Source of the DNA: Alitta virens
Lineage: Eukaryota > Annelida > Polychaeta > Phyllodocida > Nereididae
DNA: 64,000 nt
Direction of reading: 5' to 3'
Assembly (NCBI GenBank): GCA_932294295.1
Contig: OW028575.1
Span: forward strand, 13,024,058 to 13,088,057
The notes beneath the pieces were generated by a model. The model did not search any database and was not told where the DNA came from. It saw only the letters and a list, made by a program, of their open reading frames with translations. Shown piece by piece: positions 56,877 to 64,000 of the stretch (within the stretch, counting starts at the first letter, position 1; the number at the start of each line of letters is the position of its first letter). The translations under genes and the position numbers were made by a program.

Positions 56877-59068
56877 ATGAGTGCTTCTGCCAGTTCAGAA
56901 AATCCCTCAGGCTCGGACTGCAAAGGGGCTGGGGCCAGTGATCACACTGAACAAGAAAATGCTAATTTCGAATGTAACATATGTCTAGACACTGCTAAAG
57001 ATGCTGTTGTTAGCATGTGTGGACATTTATTTTGGTAAGTATGCTTAGACCATGAAACGATTTTATGTCTCATTCTTCATGCCATCATGCCATGGTCTTG
57101 CCGTCTACATATCTGTGTAACTTTACTGTAAGGAAGTAGGTAAAAATGTCACAATGGACACCAATTCAGTTCTCACTGATTAATAGCCGAAAGCCCTTAG
57201 GCCGTATGATCATGCATGTGACCCACAATATTGTAGATTTCATAAAAATGCCAACCGCATGTGCAAAGGGTACCTTTGGCAAACTGAGACTTAGGAGTTT
57301 TTCTTCACGTGAGATTCTCGAACGGCAAGGCAAACGTCATGATGAGCGTCGTCGATTCACAACTTTAAAGTAATCTTATGTAGAGAGTCCGCACACATAA
57401 CAATTAATAATTTCACTGTTTATTATAGTTCAAACTGATTCCATATGTGTTTTTGGATTGAATATAGACCAAATATTAAGCGAGATAGAGGCAGGAAATG
57501 ACAGAAGTAGGCGGCAGCAAAAGGTAATGATTGCGGATAGAACAGATTGTGTGGTGCTCCCGCTAACGTCCGTGCGTTTGGTCTTCAAAGTAATGCGACA
57601 CTACATGCTAAAGCTATATATTGAGCATTCCCAGTTCCAGAATAGCCATGGTTCATACATTCTTACCCTCGGCAAAAACATTTCTCGAAGGTTTTGTAGT
57701 TACTTTCCTAAAAAATTGTTCATAAGACAGGCGGGTGGGCTGACTAGGTCTCCTGTTGTTTGCTGCATTCTTCAAACCCTGGTACTCTTTGTTTGCAAAG
57801 ATCGATATCCATAAAACTCTGGAAAATTAAAATATATATATGTGTATTATTTAAAATTTGATAACCTTATTATCATGTCTTTGTGTATAAAACAGTTTAA
57901 TTATTATTATTAAGACTAGTAATGAGCTGAAAATGTGAAAAAAGTCATATTTTCTTAAACCTCTCCGTCTCAACTACTATTATGCTATCATGTACATGAA
58001 ATCTTGCTTTTGAAATGTCTAATTTATAGTACTTTCACTTTCAAAACATTAATTTGACATTAAATCATACAATAATATAGTGTGTATGTTTCAAAATTTG
58101 ATAACTTTATTGTCATACGTCATACTCGTTGTATATAAGACATCATATTTTATGGAGAAAAAACGAAATAATTGTTGCCTTTTGCCTACTATTTATTATT
58201 AGGCACTTAACTAATTACTGTCTATGCTACGTGTAAGGGTTATTGTCAAAAAATACACTCAGGCCTTATATTCATTGTTTGAATTTTCTCACATTTGCCA
58301 AGGGTATGCTGCTGTGGCAGCTTATGTTTTAGCGTTGTAAAAAGCTCTTGAAATTCGATTTCAAATGTGTTTATTTCTCTATTTTCCAGCTGGCCATGTT
58401 TGCATCAGTGGCTGGAGACGAGACCCCAGCGCCAAGTATGCCCAGTATGTAAAGCTGGCATAAGCAGAGACAAAGTGGTCCCGTTATATGGCAGAGGCAG
58501 CTCATCTCAAGACCCTCGTGACAAGCTACCCCCTCGCCCTCAAGGGCAGCGTTCAGAACCTGAAAATAATGCTGTATGTTATTTCACTTTTAAACCTTTA
58601 TAATTACTAGCATGTTCAACATCATGTTTTCAAGTTATTTGTATCATGGTTTAGTATTGAGTATATGGCCTATGCTGTAACAATGAGATGATGTTCCGTG
58701 TTGTATTTTCAGGGCTTTCCTGGTTTTGGTTTCGGAGAGGGAGGATTTCAAATGTCTTTTGGTATAGGTGCCTTTCCTTTTGGATTTTTCGCTTCTACAT
58801 TGAATTTTAACGATGGCCGACCAGGTGCACGTAAGTAGTATATCATTACAGTGAAATTATATTGTAATTCTTGCATGTCACATGAAAACTTTGCAGTGTA
58901 TTTTGGAGTGTTACATCAGTGCACATATATACCAAAATATTACAATTTCCTTTCATTATCATATTTTCAGCACCGACTGGTTCACCGCAACGCCAAGAGG
59001 AAGAGTTATTATCTAAAGTGTTTTTATGGGTAGCAATTTTGTTCATATTTTGGTTGCTGATTGCATAG
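56877..59068 (+). CDS. RNF185: RNF185/RNF5-type membrane RING E3 ubiquitin ligase (4 exons)
   Basis: Exons 56877-57034, 58390-58573, 58713-58830 and 58971-59068 join in phase (intron 1 splits the RING codon at CGHLF-CWPC) to give 185 residues, close to RNF185 (192) and RNF5 (180). The RING is at 33-74: [20 protein letters not shown], then [10 protein letters not shown] and CPVCKAG. It is followed by the family-typical [12 protein letters not shown]. Exon 3 is Gly/Phe-rich with a first membrane span ([14 protein letters not shown]), and the last exon ends in a second one ([16 protein letters not shown]) at the C-terminus. Family members are ER/mitochondrial-outer-membrane ligases in ER-associated degradation and selective autophagy. 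All zinc ligands are present. RNF5 and RNF185 are vertebrate paralogues, so this gene is probably co-orthologous to both. Confidence 0.95.
57035..58389. other. RNF185-type gene intron 1
   Basis: 1,355 bp. Two short open frames (57146-57373 and 57458-57814) have no recognisable features; 57130-57820 is GC-richer than its surroundings and may be an old insertion. Confidence 0.5.
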
Positions 59069-61851
59069 CCCCTGTTGTACACTCTCTTGGTTTTCGTTAA
59101 AGAATTGTCACAAGAGTTCAAGAGCATGGTTGTCCAGCTCTGTTTAATGATTTTCTTCATCTGCTGTTCTTGCTGTAAAGATTCTGCTCACCTGAGTCAT
59201 TGATGAAATATGTATGAAAGTGTTTATCCCCAGCAAAGTTTCTGTTCATATTTATAACTGTCGGGATTGGCAGGTATTATGGTAACTTGTACACAAGCCA
59301 GTGTATTTTAATGTATGCTGTCTGTCATCGTTGTTGGCGACACTTAGTAGTACTAGAGTAAACATTCAGATATTCATGAAAGACTGGGTATCTGATGAAA
59401 TAGCTGTACCAGTTAATGGGGATTATGAATTGAGTCTTTGTTGTAATTGAAACATGAAAATGACTACTAATTTATTGCAGCTGTATCGCCAAAAATTTGC
59501 AAGGGTATATAAGACAGCCTGCTGATTTTCATAATTTAATTTAGTTGGTGCCCATTAATATATTACAATAATATCTACTGGTGCCAACACCTTACATATA
59601 GGGAAGAGGCTCATAAACTGTAAACAGGTAATCCACATTCAGTAAGGATATGCACTCCCATTGTTTAACAAAACCCTGGTGTTGCTATAAGGAGGATCTG
59701 CTTAAACACTCATTATTTGTGTAATTGTATTTCACATTTGTTTTCTATTGCTCATCTTGAGTTGAGTTCAATATCAGCTTTTATAGTCATTTAAATACAA
59801 AGATGTATTCAAATGCCTGAATACTAGAAACCTGTCCTACAACATCCATATATTGATATTTGTTTGTTTACATTTTGTTAGCCTCTCCTATATGTCTGTG
59901 AATGGAAATCTATATATTTTTATTGAAACTCCTTCATTGTGCAATAGACACGAACTGTGTGGGTGAAAACGTGTGTTTAAGTGTATATAGATAAATGGGA
60001 TTTTGGAGAAAAAGTAGCCTTTCTTTCAAGTTCTGATTCTGTCAAGTCTCATCATGTATTATTTGTAATTTAACTGTTTTAAGCAGTGCAAATCTTCTTG
60101 TGATTTATCCCACATGTTTGTTATGAATGTGATATATATGTAAATTGTGAGGAACAAAATGCATTAAGTTCATTTCACGGATAACAAGTAAAATATATCT
60201 CCACAAACGTTTTTGTTCTTCTTAATGAATGGACTGTGTGTAAAGGAACTCTAAAAATTCTTATTTCATGGAGAATGTGAGTTTCATCAGATGGTTTGAA
60301 TGCAATTCACCACAATGATTGTCCTACCAATTGTTTTAAAAACTTCTGATTGTCATTGTCATCATACATTGTTGGTGAATAACTGGCAATGCTGAGATTG
60401 CATCTCCTATAGGTGTAGTTAACACAGGTCCCACCTTTGGTCGGTAACTTTTGGTGTTTGGCCTCTTTCACGCAGCGGTTTTAAGCTCACTTTTGAGTTA
60501 TGGCGCCCTGATGTCTGATGAGCAGTTTCAATTGCTGAAACAAACCAGTTTCAAAGGTGCCTCAAGACCATGTGGCTGTCTTGAGCCCTTGTGAATTCTC
60601 TGGGTCTGAATTCTTGGCCTGTCCCAAGTAGACCCTGTCTCATTGTTGCAAGGAGGAATCCTGGCCACTGTGGAATCGGTGTGGATGCCATAGGAACTGA
60701 CCACCTTCATCTGGGCCTTCCCAGCCGGAAACATCACAAAAGTTTGATCTCTGTGGTTGTGTGGAATGATTCGCATACTGACAGATTTCTGACCAGAAAT
60801 GTGTTTGTTTCATGTAACCCAAAATGAGCTGCGTAACCGCAGTTGCTCTCAAAAGGCACACGGAGCATGTTCGGTAAACGCGCTGAAAAAAAAAGAAATT
60901 TAGTAGTACTGTTCCAAGTTTTTAAATTATTGTATCTTAAAAACGATTAAAACTGACCTGTAAATTGGATATGCTTCAGACAAAATTTGAGAGGTACAGG
61001 TTCAATTTCAATAATACTGTGTCTGCTTGAAGTTGCTTTTTCATTTTGCGCTTTTTCCTGAAGCCCCATTTTTGAATGGCTATAACAAGAACACTTTCAT
61101 GTAGAAGGCTACAAATTTATATAGGAGTTCCATAATATGGGCACTTCCAAAGAAAATGTAGTACAAAATCTGAAAATAACACAATTTAAAAAAAAATTAA
61201 ATTTTTTTTTTTTTGTAAATAAAGCAAGATTGCCCTCAATTAAAAAATCCCGAAATTTTATTAATTCTGGTGAACACAGTATCTTAAAACCTTCAGATGC
61301 ATCCCACATATGAACAAAACAACTTTCAACAGCCCTACAACTAATTATTGGGAAGTTTTAGGTCTTATTAACAGTGCTATTGGCTTGAATATTTTTTAAT
61401 CGACAGTTAAAATGGACGCCACAGGCTCAAGGGTAATCCAGATTACCCTCTTGTCGCCCCTAGTGCTATTGAAGCATGGCAATAATCTCAAGAGCCTGAG
61501 CATGACATCACATAATTATTACAGGGATACAAAAATTTCTACTTCATTAGTTTAAACAGGTCTCATGGTAAGCACTGTTCCCAGATAGCATTCCACATTG
61601 TATTGACGTCGGTGGTACCTTGACAGCGACTTCTAATTAGTTCACACTATCACGTATAAGACAAAAAATTTACTATACTTGATCACTCGTGGCTCTGTTA
61701 ATCAAGTATAAAATTAATTTGACGAGCGTACGTGAGTCAGCTAGTCGTAGATCGCTCTGCAGTCAAATGCTCAACAAACATCTGTCACCAAGCATCCATG
61801 AGGCATCCGTGAGGCACTCAAAGATTGCTTGTAGATCGCTCGTGCGAGTGA
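59069..61851. other. 3' UTR and non-coding DNA downstream of the RING ligase gene
   Basis: The first 1.1 kb is probably 3' UTR. The part 60440-60830 is GC-richer and contains unmatched short frames with no recognised domain; it may be an unclassified repeat. No gene is supported. Confidence 0.5.
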
Positions 61852-62457
61852 CCAGTAGATGGTGACGCGCAATTTTGAGCGAATACTGACTTTTTGCGAG
61901 ATTCTATATAAAATCTCGCAAAATTGCGAGAAAATTATAGCCGCTACGCGGCGCTAAAATACAGAACATGTTCCAAGCAGATCCAACACAAATCGATTCA
62001 ACAACAAGTTAAACCGGAAAAAATAAATAAACAGGAAGCAGGAGCAAAAAACGTGGTGGATGAAAAGTGTTGCAACGCTAAAAAAGCTTTGCACGACGCT
62101 AATCGGTCACTGAAATCCATTACAGAATGCATTGATTTCGTATTCGGTCGGAAATAACCTGCAGGTTAGTTTCAAAATACGAAAAAAACTATAATCGAAC
62201 AACTTTACCGATCGATTTTGGATCTATTACATTGTAAGCTTGGGAGTCGGCAATCTTTCATAGTTGCCGCCATTTTGGCTGTTGACGCATGCGCAGCGGC
62301 CCTGTGATGGACACAGTATTTATAAGAAAATCTCGCAACTTTGCGAGAAAATTAAGTTTTACTGCAGTTTTGACGGAATCCTTCAAATGTGCAAGAAAAT
62401 CTTATAATCTCGCAAAAAGTCAGTATTCGCGCAAAATTGCGCGTCACCATCTACTGG
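61852..62457. mobile_element. Non-autonomous TIR element (about 606 bp)
   Basis: The ends read ccagtagatggtgacgcgca and its reverse complement. The inverted repeat continues for about 55 bp (gcgaatactgactttttgcg), and an inner pair of tctcgca..tgcgagaaaatta arms follows. A TGA flanks both ends (61849-61851, 62458-62460), compatible with a 3-bp target duplication as in PIF/Harbinger-like elements. A frame inside (61924-62157) starts from TTG and has no recognised domain. Confidence 0.75.
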
Positions 62458-62804
62458 TGACGGCTACAGATGGGCACGGAAGATGAAGGGTGGGCGACGG
62501 ATGTCTGCCGATTGTTTTACGTGCGTTATACGGGTGGACGCGAGTGGATGGCGAGTATATACGGATGGACTGGCTACGTATGGCAAATTATGGCTACGGA
62601 TGTATGTAGTACGTACATAGAATGCTCGCCTAGCGAGTTACGTAACAAATATAAACAGTTCACTCATTGAACGTCTGCCAAAGTTTTAAACCTAAAAGTC
62701 TATACTAACAACACTAACATTTTTTAATAGTCTATACTAACGAGACTAACATTTCTTAATGTAACAGAGAAAATTCAATCATTATAATTGGCTTACAAGT
62801 TATC

Positions 62805-64000
62805 TTAAGTTGTGACATATTGGCTCAAATGTTTTGGTGTCAGAAGTCTTAGTCTTATGAGGACAGGCTCGATTGGGTGTCGCCACCGGCGGATTTACAG
62901 GTGGCACTGGAGGTGGCCGGGTATCTGTCTGAGGTTTAGGCTGCGAGGGCAATGGTTGTCCTGTAAGACTGGCTGGCAGTGATGGTGTAGGCGGGACTTT
63001 CTTGGGGCTAGCAGGTTGAGTAACTACGTCACATGGAGGCAGTGGAGGTGTTCTTCCTTAGGTCGACTCGGTTCCTTGTGTATGTTCTTTCTGCAGTGGC
63101 AAGTTCATATGACCTGTAATTAATTTTCTTGCAGACTACAGCTCTTTTCCATTCCTTATTGCCTCTGGTGGGCCTGACTCTCACAATGTCATCTTCCTCT
63201 AGGGCCGGGAGATCGGTTGCCTGTTTGTCGTAGTACTTGCTCTGTCTTGAACTTCAGTTTAGCATGTTCCTTCTCAGGATTCAGGTACGAGGCATGAGAA
63301 ATCTTATGGTAAGCGGCAGGAGCATGCGACCTCTTCTGGTGTTGAGACGTTGCATAGGACTTCCATCCATGAACTGCATAGGGGTATTCCTGAACTCCAG
63401 CAAGACAAGAAAAGGATCCGTGTCGAACTTTTTAGCTTTCCGTAGCATACATTTACCAGCCTTGACAGCTGATTCTACCTTTCCATTGGACCGACTGTAG
63501 TACGGGCTTATAGTGACGTGTTCGAAGTCCCATTCTTTGGAGAACAGTTCAAATTCATCAGAAGTAAGGTTTGCCCCATTGTCACTGATAAGCTTTTCTG
63601 GTATTCCATTATGGGAAAAATGGACTTTTTAACTTCTGGATGATGGTGCCAGAGTTTGTAGAATCTAGTTGAGCCATGTAGTTAACGGTTCCTCTCAGGG
63701 TCCTGACCTCAGCTACATTTCTAGGTGGTTGTAATGGCCAAAATTGCTTGAATTTTTTCAGGTTCAGGCTTGAGACCATCTTTCAGCATGTCCTTGTAAA
63801 TCAGTTGAAGTGGTCTTTAATTGGCATTTAATCTTCTTGTACTGGTGGCCCTTTATCTCCACTCTGAGAATCAATGCTTCCAGGTTTCTGCTGTGGTATT
63901 TCTCAGCTTCCTCTACAGTATCTCCAACGCCCCATACCAAGATGTCATCTGCAACACACTCCACTCCAGTCAGGCCTTCCATAGTCTCTTTGAGGCGTTA
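62805..64000 (-). pseudogene. Broken Ty3/gypsy pol (RT and integrase remnants)
   Basis: Reading the minus strand from the window edge: an RT catalytic region (VECVADDILVWG) at about 63950, then a break near 63700-63770 with the RNase H and early integrase missing. An integrase core follows (NGIPEKLISDNGANLTSDEF, ISPYYSRSNGKVESAVKAGK) at about 63620-63440, then a C-terminal region (LPALEEDDIVRVRP) near 63200 and a Pro-rich end stopping near 62805. Frameshifts occur near 63240 and 63055. The element continues past the window. It is of a different lineage from the intact element, as the shared motifs differ at most positions. Confidence 0.8.

Noticed and set aside
57146..57814. Two open frames in the RING ligase intron
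   Set aside because: No domain, no splice signals in phase with the gene, and no similarity recognised.
60528..60861. Overlapping frames on both strands
   Set aside because: They are mutual shadows in a GC-richer patch; neither has recognisable protein features.

Overview
The window reads as nuclear DNA from an invertebrate animal. Genes are split by short-consensus GT-AG introns, non-coding DNA is AT-rich and extensive, and transposable elements are dense and nested (tRNA-derived SINEs, LINEs, a Ty3/gypsy LTR element, TIR/foldback elements). Host genes include an RNF5/RNF185-type ubiquitin ligase, a PR-domain zinc-finger protein, a rhodopsin-like receptor and a jacalin-type lectin. That mix fits a marine deuterostome or lophotrochozoan; I cannot name the species. 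No operon-like or prokaryotic features are seen.

Layout. 1-17.0 kb: no convincing gene; a MITE-like element filled by an AGT microsatellite (3.5-4.2 kb), a perfect 58-bp palindrome (9.0 kb), simple repeats and CTCF-like cores. 17.0-20.4 kb (+): a three-exon gene for a type II membrane protein with a C-terminal jacalin-like lectin domain, followed by a large foldback. 23.7 kb: a tRNA-derived SINE. 24.6-30.5 kb (+): an apparently complete LINE whose ORF1 protein carries a C-terminal NADAR (DUF1768) domain and whose ORF2 has endonuclease and reverse transcriptase. 30.7-36.3 kb (-): a four-exon divergent rhodopsin-like GPCR; its 3.4-kb first intron holds a nest of TIR, foldback and SINE elements. 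38.1-44.7 kb: decayed genes and elements: a LINE remnant, a tyrosine-recombinase-like pseudogene, a second NADAR open reading frame (coiled coil, NADAR, SGNH hydrolase-like), a SWIM zinc-finger gene split by a 282-bp insertion, and a frameshifted acidic gene. 45.3-50.3 kb (+): an intact Ty3/gypsy element with identical 133-bp LTRs inserted into a SINE. 50.9 kb: a hAT-like transposase remnant. 52.1-56.5 kb (-): a five-exon PR-domain protein with four AT-hooks and seven C2H2 fingers, divergent from 56.9-59.1 kb (+): the four-exon RNF185/RNF5 ligase. 61.9-62.5 kb: a TIR element. 62.8-64.0 kb (-): a broken Ty3/gypsy pol.

The most unusual feature is NADAR twice within 17 kb, each time in a retroelement-style, coiled-coil-bearing open reading frame. 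NADAR enzymes are known to act on ADP-ribose/ribosyl-linked bases, and bacterial members remove ADP-ribose from guanine in DNA. One possible reading, not shown here, is that these elements carry an eraser of nucleic-acid ADP-ribosylation to protect their RNA or cDNA intermediates.
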